Positions 31,800-40,035 of a stretch of DNA of 64,000 nt are shown here, piece after piece. The stretch is from DASXMX01 sp035483795. GTDB taxonomy: Bacteria; Planctomycetota; Phycisphaerae; Tepidisphaerales; Tepidisphaeraceae. The number at the start of each line of letters is the position of its first letter. The stretch's first letter is position 1. The notes below the pieces were generated by a model. That model did not search any database, was not told the DNA's origin, and saw only the letters and a list, made by a program, of their open reading frames with translations. The stretch is from positions 1 through 64,000 of the forward strand of contig DATHPP010000425.1 in assembly GCA_035483795.1 (NCBI GenBank). Direction: 5' to 3'. A program made the position numbers and the translations under genes.

Positions 31800-32618
31800 C
31801 TATGCCAGTTCATACGTCTTCACCGCCCCCGGCGCAATTCCCTCCTCCATCAACGTCGGCACGTCCAAGCTGAAATCCGCGGGCTGGCCCTTCTTCGTCC
31901 AGGCGTCCAGCGCCACGTCGTTACGGTGATGGGCCACGATGCACAGGGTCTTGCCGGGATAGTTCGCGTGGATGTTCGTCATCTCGTCCAGAAACCGGCT
32001 CTTGAAATCGTTGAACGATTCGCCGCCGGGAATCTTCTCGTCCGGGTGCTCGATGAAATAGCGCAGCTTGGGCAAGACGCTCTTGGATTCCACCCCCTGG
32101 AAAATCCCCGCATTCAACGGCCGCAGCGCCTGCGTCGAATAGAGGATCGGCGCCCCGGTCGCTTGGGCGATTTCCCCTGCCGTTTCGCGGGCTCGCCCCA
32201 GATCGGAGCTGATGATCCCGTCCAGAGGCGTATCCGCAAGCTGCTGACCCACGGCGATGGCCGCGGCTTTGCCCTTGGGCGAAAGCGGAACGTCCACCCA
32301 GCCGCGAATCTTGTCCCCGTCCTCGTTCAGTTGAGTATCGCCATGACGGACGAAGACCAGCTTGGTGGGTTGCGAGGCAGGGGGGGTCACGGATTCCTCG
32401 TTGTGGAGAAGGGCCAATCCCCGCGAGGCTTCGACGGCACGCAGAGTCACCGCCGGATCGCTGCGATCGACTAAAGTCCGGTCGCGCTCGAAGTCCGCGC
32501 GCCAGATGGAGACGGGGATCATCTCCTGCCTCTGCCGGGCATTCTCAGCCAGGACAGCGGAGACGGCCGCGGAAACGGCGATGGCGACCACATCGGGATC
32601 GAATGGGTTGGGCATCAT
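31800..32618 (-). CDS. Histidine phosphatase (phosphoglycerate-mutase-like)
   Basis: The 272-residue protein has the catalytic VRHGDTQLNEDGDKIRGW near residue 88, then DLGRARETAGE and a late IVAHHR histidine, all expected of the RHG phosphatase superfamily. The N-terminal 80 residues are a helical addition. It removes phosphate from an unknown substrate. A phosphatase among head-tail genes is unusual; it may act in sugar-phosphate or nucleotide metabolism linked to the decoration genes. Confidence 0.8.
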   Translation of the reverse strand: MMPNPFDPDVVAIAVSAAVSAVLAENARQRQEMIPVSIWRADFERDRTLVDRSDPAVTLRAVEASRGLALLHNEESVTPPASQPTKLVFVRHGDTQLNEDGDKIRGWVDVPLSPKGKAAAIAVGQQLADTPLDGIISSDLGRARETAGEIAQATGAPILYSTQALRPLNAGIFQGVESKSVLPKLRYFIEHPDEKIPGGESFNDFKSRFLDEMTNIHANYPGKTLCIVAHHRNDVALDAWTKKGQPADFSLDVPTLMEEGIAPGAVKTYELA

Positions 32619-32629
32619 TGATTTCCAAA

Positions 32630-32686
32630 GGTGGCGGGAAGGTGGCGGGGAAGGTGGCGGAAGGTGGCGGAAGGTGGCGGAAGGTA
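32630..32686. repeat. Tandem GGTGGCGGAA repeat
   Basis: Five full and one partial 10-11-bp units lie in the gap between a structural gene and the histidine phosphatase gene. Confidence 0.85.
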
Positions 32687-32690
32687 GCCT

Positions 32691-33053
32691 TTATCCCATC
32701 GCTGCTTCGGCGTGAATCGTCCAGCCCCCCAGGTCCTGACTGATGATGGCGGTGATGCGGAAAGTCGTCGGGGTATCTTGAATCTGCCAGGGACCGACCA
32801 GCTTGTCGCCACGCTCCGGCCGGGTGGTCAATCCTCCGGCGGGACTTGCGGCGATGAACATGGAGACCATCTTCACCCGGTACTTCTGCCCCTCTTTGAT
32901 GACCTCGGGCTGATGGCGATCGACGACCGGAGTGATGTTGATCGAAGGCTGTACGACTCCCCCGACCGGCTTGGGCGTGTAGACCCAGGGCTCGCCGAAA
33001 TCCAGGAGCATGGCCGCAGCGTCGGCGCCGAGTGCTGTATCGAGGGAGCCCAT
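32691..33053 (-). CDS. Putative head-tail joining or small virion protein
   Basis: This 120-residue beta-rich protein (EPWVYTPKPVGGVVQPSINI, then QDTPTTFRITAIISQDLGGW) resembles in size and strand pattern the small proteins that join head and tail. It stands between the capsid and tail-tube modules. No sure family match. Confidence 0.45.
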   Translation of the reverse strand: MGSLDTALGADAAAMLLDFGEPWVYTPKPVGGVVQPSINITPVVDRHQPEVIKEGQKYRVKMVSMFIAASPAGGLTTRPERGDKLVGPWQIQDTPTTFRITAIISQDLGGWTIHAEAAMG

Positions 33054-33059
33054 CAGTTA

Positions 33060-33118
33060 AAACTCGAAACTCGAATGACGAATGACGAAACCGGAGCGCT
33101 ACACGTAGCGCTACACGA
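33060..33118. repeat. CTCGAAA/GACGAAT heptads and a 12-bp tandem
   Basis: Heptads CTCGAAA, CTCGAAT, GACGAAT and GACGAAA are followed by two copies of AGCGCTACACG(T). They fill the space between the 32691 and 33124 genes. Confidence 0.75.
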
Positions 33119-33123
33119 CGCAT

Positions 33124-33666
33124 CTAACCGTGGTGCCGGAAAAGACTTACGCCGCGGGCATTTAGCCAGGGGGTGAGCAGGTTCTCGAAGATGTTCCGCT
33201 CCAGCCGCCAGCGTTCCGGGCTGCGATTGCCGCCGGCCTTCACCCCGTCAAAGTCCGCCTCACCCTGCCAGTCGGCACCGAAGACCTCGATGCGCTTGCA
33301 CCCGATGAACTCGGCATAGACACAGGCGGCGATGGCGGTGAAGACGCGCCACTGCGGAACCCCGCCTGCCCCTTGGCAATGAGGATCGAGGCTCTCGAAG
33401 CTGGGGAGTACCCGCCAGGGCCAGGGCTTGTCGGTCTGTCTCAGATGCTCGATCGCGCCTTCGGTGGTCAACAGCTCGGGCATGCCGCGGACGTGGGCGC
33501 GTTCGGCTTCGATCAGCGGATAGTCTCCGGCGGCCCAGACATCGGCCGGGAAGAACGCGCTCGCGCGGTTGACGGCGATCACGATGACATCGGCGCCGAA
33601 GCCAATCGGGGACGTGGCAGATAGTGACGTACCGGGGCAGAGGATGGCGGCGGTGGGGGGGTTCAT
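33124..33666 (-). CDS. DUF115/MptE-like glycan-related protein
   Basis: The 180-residue protein has the nucleotide-sugar-type start AAILCPGTSLSA and VIVIAVNRASAFFPADVWAA, then a conserved IGCKRIEVFGADWQGE. This pattern is shared with DUF115/motility-associated glycosylation proteins. It is the first of a run of minus-strand glycan genes here and overlaps the next one by ATGA. A role in transferring or tailoring sugars is inferred. Confidence 0.55.
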   Translation of the reverse strand: MNPPTAAILCPGTSLSATSPIGFGADVIVIAVNRASAFFPADVWAAGDYPLIEAERAHVRGMPELLTTEGAIEHLRQTDKPWPWRVLPSFESLDPHCQGAGGVPQWRVFTAIAACVYAEFIGCKRIEVFGADWQGEADFDGVKAGGNRSPERWRLERNIFENLLTPWLNARGVSLFRHHG

Positions 33667-34223
33667 GGTGCGAAGTAGTGGTAAACCGGCCCCTCCAGAA
33701 ACACCTCGCTCTTGAGCAGCGGGCGCAATCGGTGCGAGTAATCCCGGTCCTCCCCGTGCGTCAAAGGCTTGAATCCCGTTGCGATGGCCAGCTCGGTCTT
33801 CACCGGGTTCAGATGATTCGGTGGCCGGAAGTAGGTCTTGCTCCCCGGAGGCCCGGTTTCAAACCAGCGCGAATACTGCATCGAATGAATGAATGTTTCG
33901 GGCTTGGCCGGCGCCGGTCGCACGAGAAGACCTTCCAGCCCCACCACATCGGGATTCTCCTGGAGCGCAGTCAGAATCCGCGGGCAATAGTCGTCGGTCA
34001 CCAGGTCGTCGTCGTCGATGAACGAGCAGTAGGGGATCGACCATTCTTGCGGACCGCGGAGCAATTCGTTGCGCTTCTGGCCCACCGGTTTTTCCCCGGC
34101 GTCGGTGTGGATGAAGATCGATATCTCGGTGATCGAGCACTGCGCTGAGAGGCGGTCCATCAGGCGCTGGAGCTGCCCGACGCGATGGTTCAGATGGCAG
34201 ATCAGGATCGCCAGGCGGGGCAT
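33663..34223 (-). CDS. GT-A type glycosyltransferase-like protein
   Basis: The 186-residue protein starts LAILICHLNHRVGQLQRLM and has a DDDD metal-site-like motif (CSFIDDDDLVTDDYC) near residue 76, as in family 2-like transferases. A late HGEDRDYSHRL supports a catalytic role. I chose ATG 34223 because the fold starts there. A polypurine repeat precedes it. The acceptor is unknown. Confidence 0.65.
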   Translation of the reverse strand: MPRLAILICHLNHRVGQLQRLMDRLSAQCSITEISIFIHTDAGEKPVGQKRNELLRGPQEWSIPYCSFIDDDDLVTDDYCPRILTALQENPDVVGLEGLLVRPAPAKPETFIHSMQYSRWFETGPPGSKTYFRPPNHLNPVKTELAIATGFKPLTHGEDRDYSHRLRPLLKSEVFLEGPVYHYFAP

Positions 34224-34241
34224 GCGGGCATGCGCCAAAAG

Positions 34242-34820
34242 TCAGAGGGGGAGACGGGGAGACACGGGGACACGGAGACAGCGTTTGTGTAGCGCCCGGC
34301 GCACCATGTCTTTGACGACCGAGGGGTGGACGCAGCCCGGCGGGGAAGGCAGGTGCAGCTTGCCGTAATCCGCCGCAACTTCGTCCGCGATTTCTTCGAT
34401 CTGTTCGGCGATTTCAGCCTTTTCTTTTTCGGTCAAGGCCGCGCGTCCGAACTGTTCCCCCCCGCGGTTGATCGCCTCGCGAATGCCCCGCGTGAAGGCG
34501 TCCAGCTCCTCGTAAGGACCGCCGCCGCGTGGGCCTGCGTTGCGGATTTCGGGTTCCAGCCCGGCGAAATAGTCGAGCGTCTGGCCGTTCCGGCACTGGC
34601 AGTCCTTGACGACGATCGTCCCCTGCGGCGGCGTTTGGAGCGTCATGTCGCGGGTGCATAACGGCTCGTCCCCATCGCGGAGTGAGTCGTCGATTTCCGG
34701 CGGCGATGGGACAACGCCCGGCGCCAGATCGCGCACCTCTCCCGTCCCCGCGCAGCGCTCGCACTTGCGCGTATGCAACAGCGTGATGGCGCCTTTACCT
34801 TGGCAGTCGGGACAGATCAT
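34242..34820 (-). CDS. DnaJ-knuckle zinc protein with repeat-derived C-terminus
   Basis: The 192-residue protein starts with two zinc knuckles (CPDCQGKG and CERCAGTG), then acidic and helical parts (TEKEKAEIAEQIEEIADEVA). Its last residues (LRVPVSPRLPL) are coded by the polypurine array at 34246-34284, so the original C-terminus was replaced or extended by repeat insertion. Function unknown. Confidence 0.55.
   Translation of the reverse strand: MICPDCQGKGAITLLHTRKCERCAGTGEVRDLAPGVVPSPPEIDDSLRDGDEPLCTRDMTLQTPPQGTIVVKDCQCRNGQTLDYFAGLEPEIRNAGPRGGGPYEELDAFTRGIREAINRGGEQFGRAALTEKEKAEIAEQIEEIADEVAADYGKLHLPSPPGCVHPSVVKDMVRRALHKRCLRVPVSPRLPL
34246..34284. repeat. Polypurine GGGGACAC-type repeat inside a gene end
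   Basis: Units GGGGAGAC, GGGGAGAC, ACGGGGAC and ACGGAGAC in tandem match the style at 14107 and 47969. Confidence 0.75.
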
Positions 34821-35085
34821 GACTGATCCTTTCTCGCACACGTTTCATTGTCCACGGCGCGATCCCCCGTTCGCCCCCGTTGTGTTCGGCCGTCATCAGA
34901 ATCCAGTGAATCCGCAGCGCCCCGATGGTCATCAAGAGGGAGGCGCGGAGCGCTTGCCGTCGTGAAATCGTTGACGGTCCCCAAGGCGTTGCGGCGCGAA
35001 GAAAACGGTAATGGCTGATCGCGAGTGCCGGCATCCGCAGGATGAAATCGGGCCAGCGCCGCGGCGTGAGTTTGAACGGCTTCAT
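34795..35085 (-). CDS. Small basic hypothetical protein
   Basis: This 96-residue basic protein (FKLTPRRWPDFILRMPALAI) has possible amphipathic helices and no clear membrane segment. It overlaps both neighbours slightly. Function unknown. Confidence 0.45.
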   Translation of the reverse strand: MKPFKLTPRRWPDFILRMPALAISHYRFLRAATPWGPSTISRRQALRASLLMTIGALRIHWILMTAEHNGGERGIAPWTMKRVRERISHDLSRLPR

Positions 35086-35315
35086 GCGTTCAGTATCTCC
35101 AGACAGGTGCGTACCGACACGTGCTCCTCGATCTGGCGCGGTTCGGTCACGGCAAAGCCGGCCAGGCGGTAATCGTGCAGGCGGCTCGTCAGCGTGCGGA
35201 GGGAAATATCCAGGCTCCGCGCCGTCATCGTGCGATGGCCCTCCAGCGCCGCCAGACGATCGAGGATCGCCGCCCGTTCGATCTCGGCTAACGTGGGCTC
35301 GATCACGGCTGACAT
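35082..35315 (-). CDS. Fis-type helix-turn-helix protein
   Basis: The 77-residue protein has the Fis-like HTH signature AAILDRLAALEGHRTMTARS, then LDISLRTLTSRLHDYRL. It is the DNA-binding end that response regulators usually carry, here free-standing. It could regulate late genes. Overlaps with its neighbours are short, as in an operon. Confidence 0.65.
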   Translation of the reverse strand: MSAVIEPTLAEIERAAILDRLAALEGHRTMTARSLDISLRTLTSRLHDYRLAGFAVTEPRQIEEHVSVRTCLEILNA

Positions 35316-36073
35316 AGTGCCGCCTCGACGCAGCTCCTGAAAGTCAATTCGCTCGTGAGTCGCCGGTAGTTCGTCTCCCCATCCCCGTTCTGCATCGCCT
35401 CTTTCAACCGCTCCAGGGGATAAACATCGTAGGGATAAAAGTCGTGACAGAACTCCGACACCAGCGGCAGTTTCCAGCAGGAGAACAGCGTAAATCTCAG
35501 AGGTTCCAGCAGAAACAAATTATCTTGATGGAGGCACAATCCCACCCGTGAAGTCGCAAGCTGCTCGTCGCGTTCTTTGCCCCAGCAGGCGTTGCCGATG
35601 ACGATCCCGGCGCGCTGGAGTTCCTGCACGATATGGTCGCGGCGGCCGTAGATGTAGGCTTGATGGGTGGCGTCGTATTGGAACGTGCTCGAGCGCTCGC
35701 CGCCCAGCCCCGCATGACCGCCCATGGGGACGTAGCGGACTCTGGGATTGTCCTTGAACTGTCCCGCCAGCCAGCGGTCGCTGATCCATACCTCGTCGAA
35801 TTTCTCGGGGATGAAACCCGCCAGTCCGTTGATGGGCCGCTCCAGCATCCAGGCGATCATGCGGCAGCGCTTGACGCGCCGGGCCGCCGCCACTGCCAGC
35901 GCGTTTCCATTCGTCGGAGCCAGGACATAAACCGTCGGGTCCGGAGGGAAGTGATTGATCTCCGACATTTCGCAGCGGGGAAAGCCCGACAGGTCGATCA
36001 GCTTGTGGTAATCCGAATAGCTGTCATACGTCTTACCCTCGTCGTTGCGGAGTGTGACAAAGCGGATGTTCAT
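35303..36073 (-). CDS. Glycosyltransferase (GT-B/CgeB-like)
   Basis: The 256-residue protein has a GT-B-like pattern: an early VYVLAPTNGNALAVAAARRV, a middle KFDEVWISDRWLAGQF, and a C-terminal donor part with SRVGLCLHQDNLFLLEPLRF. No DxD motif is needed in this fold. I chose ATG 36073 as the better start. It lies in a sugar-gene block with a TylF-like methyltransferase. Confidence 0.65.
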   Translation of the reverse strand: MNIRFVTLRNDEGKTYDSYSDYHKLIDLSGFPRCEMSEINHFPPDPTVYVLAPTNGNALAVAAARRVKRCRMIAWMLERPINGLAGFIPEKFDEVWISDRWLAGQFKDNPRVRYVPMGGHAGLGGERSSTFQYDATHQAYIYGRRDHIVQELQRAGIVIGNACWGKERDEQLATSRVGLCLHQDNLFLLEPLRFTLFSCWKLPLVSEFCHDFYPYDVYPLERLKEAMQNGDGETNYRRLTSELTFRSCVEAALCQP

Positions 36074-36087
36074 CGGAGTCACTCCCC

Positions 36088-36417
36088 TCATTTGCAGTGT
36101 GACAGCACGGACGCCGCTTGTTTCTGAGTCAGGACTTTGCGCTTGAACGCCTTGAGGGCTTCTTCATTCGTGTCGTAGAAGGACCGGGCCAGGAGCAGAT
36201 TGTAAGCCTCTTTCTTGTGCTCCAGGGACAGCGGGCGACCGGCCATGTACTCGGTATAAGCCTTGGCGATCAACTCCCACACATAGATTTCCCCATCGAC
36301 GCCAAACAGGTCTTTTTTGAAATTGGCGATCACCTGCTCATCGGTGAATCCGTCCACTTCCGCGAGCTTGGCGTGGAATTGTTTGATGCGGTCTATTTGC
36401 GAAACGGTGAGGCTCAT
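36088..36417 (-). CDS. Small helical hypothetical protein
   Basis: This 109-residue helical protein (LTVSQIDRIKQFHAKLAEVD) starts at ATG 36417, overlapping the stop of the TylF-like gene by ATGA. Its stop overlaps the extended start of the next frame. Function unknown; it may be a partner of the adjacent enzymes. Confidence 0.55.
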   Translation of the reverse strand: MSLTVSQIDRIKQFHAKLAEVDGFTDEQVIANFKKDLFGVDGEIYVWELIAKAYTEYMAGRPLSLEHKKEAYNLLLARSFYDTNEEALKAFKRKVLTQKQAASVLSHCK

Positions 36418-36947
36418 TGCTTCTCCGGCCAGCGCATCCACGGATGAAGATAAGTCACGATCCCCTCTTTCACCATCTCGTCGATCGCCTTGTGGCAGCC
36501 GGCGCAGTAACGGTAGTCATCCACCAGCGCCATGGCGCCCGGGAGCATGCGCTTGGCCAGCCATTCACAGACGAAGCGGTAGGAGGAATACCAGTCGCAA
36601 TCGAGATACACGAACGCGAACTTCACCTCAGGGTCGAACTCCGGCAGCGTCTTCTGGAACGTCCCTTTGACGCAGATGACGTTGTGATACTCGGCCAGGT
36701 GCTCGATCACATGATCGCTCCTGAACTGGCCCGGTGGATTGTCCTGATCCAGCCAGGGATCATAAGGGGCGTCATACGGCATGCCCTCGAAGGTGTCGAA
36801 GGCGTAGACCGTCCGTCCATAGCCAGCGAGCTGCACCGTCGAGCCGCCTTCAAACACGCCGAATTCCGCGATCGGTCCCGGCGGCACCTTGGGGATCATC
36901 TGCGAGAAATCCGCTGAGTGGGAAATGATCGGCGCGGGGGTGTACAT
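36414..36947 (-). CDS. TylF/MycF-type O-methyltransferase
   Basis: The 177-residue protein has the family's IAEFGVFEGGSTVQLA motif, then VYAFDTFEGMP and the late FVYLDCDWYSSYRF strand. Such enzymes methylate sugar hydroxyls using SAM and Mg2+. It is shorter than most family members, which reach about 250 residues. Its place in the glycan-gene run makes a sugar acceptor likely. Confidence 0.75.
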   Translation of the reverse strand: MYTPAPIISHSADFSQMIPKVPPGPIAEFGVFEGGSTVQLAGYGRTVYAFDTFEGMPYDAPYDPWLDQDNPPGQFRSDHVIEHLAEYHNVICVKGTFQKTLPEFDPEVKFAFVYLDCDWYSSYRFVCEWLAKRMLPGAMALVDDYRYCAGCHKAIDEMVKEGIVTYLHPWMRWPEKQ

Positions 36948-36950
36948 GGA

Positions 36951-37060
36951 GGAAAGAGAGAGGGGGAGTGGGTGAGGGGGAGAGGGGGGTGACGGGGGAA
37001 AGCCTAGCTTTGCTTTTCTCCCACTCGCCCACTCGCCCCCTCTCCCCCTCCTCCCGCCTC
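36951..37060. repeat. Polypurine/polypyrimidine inverted array
   Basis: GAGAGAGGGGGAGTGGGTGA-type purines are followed, after a CTAGCTTTGC centre, by CTCCCACTCGCCC-type pyrimidines. It overlaps the end of the 37004 gene, whose last 18 residues are coded by the array. Confidence 0.8.
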
Positions 37061-37741
37061 CGGCCGCAACGGCTCAAACCCCTCGGGCAGCGCGACATCC
37101 GGCGGCGGGGGCAATTCCCGCTCGACTTTCCTGCCCAGGTTCTCCCACTGCCGCTGGAAGTGATAGGCGTAGGAGCCGATCCGCGCGAAGCGGCAGCCCT
37201 CGTTGAAGACCTTCACCTTGAAATCGGCGTCGTTGTCGTGCGGGAACGGGATCTTGTCGGGCAGCCCGCCCTTCTCGAGAAACCAGCTTTTGCGGAAGGC
37301 CGAGGGGCTGTACCAGCCGAAAATGTCCAGCTCGATCGAGGACCGGCCGGCGTTGTCGACGGCGCAGAAGTGCTCGAAGCCGGGGCGATCGAAACTCGTG
37401 GCGGTGCGGCCGAAGTTGGCCCCGATGTTCGAGCCCGCCACCCCGATGGCGCCGCACTCGACCAGTCGCAGACAGAGCCAGTCGGCATCGTTGATGTGCC
37501 GGCGGATATTCTCGTCCCAGCCGGGGGCATAGACGATATCGGAGTTGTCCCAGAGGAGAATGTCGTACTTAGCGCGTTTGGCCAGCCAGTTCCATGCCGG
37601 ATAAACATCATCGGGCGTGGTGCCCACGACGTAGAGCAACTGGTAGGGACAGCAGGTATTGTCCGCCAGCATCTGGCGTTTGAGTTCCAGGCAGGCGTTG
37701 TTCTCCGGGCTGTCGTGATGGGGGAAGATCAGGGAGATCAT
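37004..37741 (-). CDS. Glycosyltransferase family 2-like protein
   Basis: The 245-residue protein starts with SLIFPHHDSPENNACLELKR, as in family 2, and has YDILLWDNSDIVYAPGWDEN with a DNSD metal-type motif near residue 65. A later FPHDNDADFKVKVF is a second conserved part. Its Gly/Glu-rich C-terminus is repeat-derived. It would add a sugar to an unknown acceptor. Confidence 0.7.
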   Translation of the reverse strand: MISLIFPHHDSPENNACLELKRQMLADNTCCPYQLLYVVGTTPDDVYPAWNWLAKRAKYDILLWDNSDIVYAPGWDENIRRHINDADWLCLRLVECGAIGVAGSNIGANFGRTATSFDRPGFEHFCAVDNAGRSSIELDIFGWYSPSAFRKSWFLEKGGLPDKIPFPHDNDADFKVKVFNEGCRFARIGSYAYHFQRQWENLGRKVERELPPPPDVALPEGFEPLRPEAGGGGEGASGRVGEKQS

Positions 37742-37767
37742 TGTAATAATGGCGATAGGAGATCGGC

Positions 37768-38244
37768 ATGGTCACAACAGTTACAACGCGAAATCACATC
37801 CCGGGCGATTTGGTGGAAGACAAAACCGTGGAAGATCAAGAAGTACTGTTGGATGTCGATGACATCACGAACGTCCACTTCATCGCAAGCATGAGCGGTG
37901 CCTACTGGCTTTCGGAGATGCGCAACGGGCAGAAATATCTAATCGTGCCCGATGCCGACAATCACATTCTCCGGAAAGCGGTGCGAAAATTCATGTCCGA
38001 TCTGATGATTATGGAGGCCGTCGCGCAAAAAGTTGGCTTCTACCACGTTCGCCAGGATGGCATACGATTCACCGGTTGCTTCTGGAGAAAAGACATTGAG
38101 CGCCATGACCAACCAAAGGAACTGCCAGCACTTCCGCAATCTGCCTTCGATAAAATCAGAGACGTTGGGCTCGATGAGGCGTGGCCTGAAATCGAGCCAC
38201 TCGTTGTCGGCTGGAGGGCCAAGCAACTTCCCGAACGCCCATGA
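37768..38244 (+). CDS. Hypothetical protein
   Basis: This 158-residue acidic protein (DLVEDKTVEDQEVLLDVDDI, then FHASMS-like and MRNGQKYLIVPD) diverges from the 37741 gene. Conserved aromatic positions make it look like a real gene. It is a lone plus-strand accessory gene. Function unknown. Confidence 0.55.
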   Translation: MVTTVTTRNHIPGDLVEDKTVEDQEVLLDVDDITNVHFIASMSGAYWLSEMRNGQKYLIVPDADNHILRKAVRKFMSDLMIMEAVAQKVGFYHVRQDGIRFTGCFWRKDIERHDQPKELPALPQSAFDKIRDVGLDEAWPEIEPLVVGWRAKQLPERP

Positions 38245-38246
38245 AC

Positions 38247-38837
38247 CTACAGAATCAGCACTCCGATTCCGCAGCCCGTGTTCGGATCGTCGTGAATGAA
38301 CTCGATCGTCTTGCCGGGATTCTCCTGTTTCAACTCGTTCCAGTGCTCCGCCGCGCCGTCGCACATGCGCAGGCCGCAGATGTCATGGAAGGCGATCAGC
38401 TTCGGGAGGAGCATCAGGGCGTTGCGGTAATCGCTTTCGATCGAGCGGTAGGAATGATCGGCGTCGATCCATACCAGATCGGCCTGGCTCACGGTCGAGT
38501 TCATGAACAGCCGGAAATTCACCGACTGGCTGTCGCCGATGAACAGGCGGATGCCCTCACCTTTGCCGAAGCCTGGTGCGATTCCGGTAGGAGCGCGGAG
38601 GTCGGCGCCGAAGCATTCCCAGGCGAAGGTGTCGTGGAAGAACTGGATCAATCCCCCGGTGGAGACGCCGATTTCCAGGTAGCGCTTGATCCCGCGGCCT
38701 TCCACCCATTGGCAGAAGTTGGCCAGTTCAAGGGGATTCTGCTCGATGGTGTACGGTCCGGGGAAGGCCGGGTCGATCGCCGGGAGGATTCCGCGGGCGG
38801 TGATTTCGGAGAAGTAGTCCAGGATCGGCTCGACTAT
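38247..38837 (-). CDS. SAM-methyltransferase without a canonical start
   Basis: The protein shows motif I RYLEIGVSTGGLIQF, then ADLVWIDADHSYRSIESDY and a FHDICG strand, typical of class I enzymes related to cephalosporin hydroxylase. Homology clearly extends upstream of the first GTG (38705), through AIDPAFPGPYTIEQNPLELA, with no ATG, GTG or TTG before a stop near 38925. I drew it from ATA 38837, which overlaps the upstream stop. A -1 slip at T TTT TTG (38855-38861) from the upstream gene would also supply its N-terminus. Confidence 0.65.
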   Translation of the reverse strand: MVEPILDYFSEITARGILPAIDPAFPGPYTIEQNPLELANFCQWVEGRGIKRYLEIGVSTGGLIQFFHDTFAWECFGADLRAPTGIAPGFGKGEGIRLFIGDSQSVNFRLFMNSTVSQADLVWIDADHSYRSIESDYRNALMLLPKLIAFHDICGLRMCDGAAEHWNELKQENPGKTIEFIHDDPNTGCGIGVLIL

Positions 38838-39433
38838 GAAAGCCGGTTTCGTTCCAAAAAAACCCCGTAGGGACTGCGAAGTATCCTTCGTCGGGCGGTC
38901 TCCATCATCTTTGGGTCGCTATTGAACATCTCGTTGAAGTTGTCGCCTTCAACAGCTTCGGCAGCGTGCACGCAGACGACGAATCTTTCCCCTCCAGCAG
39001 CGGTTCCCCAGATGCTGTCGTAGTTCGCGCCATCGGCCAGGATGGATGTCGCCAGATCGCAGGCCAACTCGTCTCGGGCCAACTCCGACGCCGATGGGAC
39101 ATACATGCCGTTGCCGTTTTCGTAGAACGCCTGATCTGGAGCACCGGCGGCGCGGTGTTTGGCGATGCGATCCTTCAAGGTTTGGTCGCCCCATGCGCCC
39201 AGCCGCATGGTGCGCTCGGCCTGCTCATTAAGCCATATTCCACGGCGATTAAGCCATGTTGCACGGCGGACCAATTGAATCTGGAACAGAATGATGCCGA
39301 GGTATAAGAAATCACGCCAAGGCCACCATCCCTGCGGCCAAACGACGAGATACACGGCGCACAGAAGCAATCCAGGCCATAGTGCGGGCTTTGGTTTCAG
39401 CGTGTAATGCAGTTTGGCAAGCGGTTCGCTCAT
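38834..39433 (-). CDS. Membrane protein
   Basis: The 199-residue protein has two hydrophobic segments (WPGLLLCAVYLVVWPQG, FLYLGIILFQIQLV) in the first 60 residues, then a soluble helical part. It may anchor the downstream methyltransferase to the membrane if frameshifting occurs. Its start overlaps the 39430 gene stop by ATGA. Confidence 0.6.
   Translation of the reverse strand: MSEPLAKLHYTLKPKPALWPGLLLCAVYLVVWPQGWWPWRDFLYLGIILFQIQLVRRATWLNRRGIWLNEQAERTMRLGAWGDQTLKDRIAKHRAAGAPDQAFYENGNGMYVPSASELARDELACDLATSILADGANYDSIWGTAAGGERFVVCVHAAEAVEGDNFNEMFNSDPKMMETARRRILRSPYGVFLERNRLS
38855..38861 (-). promoter_or_regulatory. Possible -1 frameshift site T TTT TTG
   Basis: In the membrane-protein frame the codons are GTT TTT TTG GAA. 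A -1 slip on this heptamer leads into the methyltransferase frame (GGA ACG AAA). It is only a candidate; loss of an ATG start is the simpler alternative. Confidence 0.35.
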
Positions 39434-40035
39434 CGCCGATAAACAGCATATCCGCAGTCGCTGGGCGGCTCGAAGAAGATTTCATCCGGCTCGCCCAGCA
39501 CCTTCTGACATTCGGCGGCCACGGTTTCCTGGCAGGTGCGATGGCAGTAATCGTGCACGATGACGGTGCCCCCCTTGGCCACCGGGAAATTCCGCAGCAC
39601 GTGCTCGGTCGAGCCCCAGGTGTGCGGTCCGTCCTCCAGGAGCAGATCGATCGGGCCGCCGGCGAAGCGCTCGATCGACGGGCCATCGAGGCTGAACAGA
39701 TCGACGTTGATGAAGTCGATGAACTGGCGCAGCTCCGGCGGGATCATCTGGCCGGTATCGGCGTTGTTGTCGATGGAGAAGACTCGACCGAATTGGTTGT
39801 GCTGACAGCCCAGGGCCAGGTGCGAGGTCGAGCAGCCGAACAGACGGCCCACTTCCACGATCACCTTGGGGCGCTTCTGCCGCACGGTGTTGTAGAGATA
39901 GACGCCCTCGTTCTCGAAACAGGAGCCGCAGGGCCAGTAGGACGGCACCGGGGAACCATCGCCCAGGTAGCCGCCAAGTCGATCGACCAGGCCGTCGAGC
40001 TTGAGTAATTCGCTGCGCGCTTCATCGGGCGTCAT
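39430..40035 (-). CDS. SAM-dependent methyltransferase (Methyltransf_24-like)
   Basis: The 201-residue protein has motif I KVIVEVGRLFGCSTSHLALG, VFSIDNNADT and PIDLLLEDGPHTWGS, which fit the class I methyltransferase-24 type. A Cys-rich spot (CGSCF) is near residue 36. It overlaps both neighbours by four bases and is part of the decoration gene run. Confidence 0.7.
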   Translation of the reverse strand: MTPDEARSELLKLDGLVDRLGGYLGDGSPVPSYWPCGSCFENEGVYLYNTVRQKRPKVIVEVGRLFGCSTSHLALGCQHNQFGRVFSIDNNADTGQMIPPELRQFIDFINVDLFSLDGPSIERFAGGPIDLLLEDGPHTWGSTEHVLRNFPVAKGGTVIVHDYCHRTCQETVAAECQKVLGEPDEIFFEPPSDCGYAVYRR

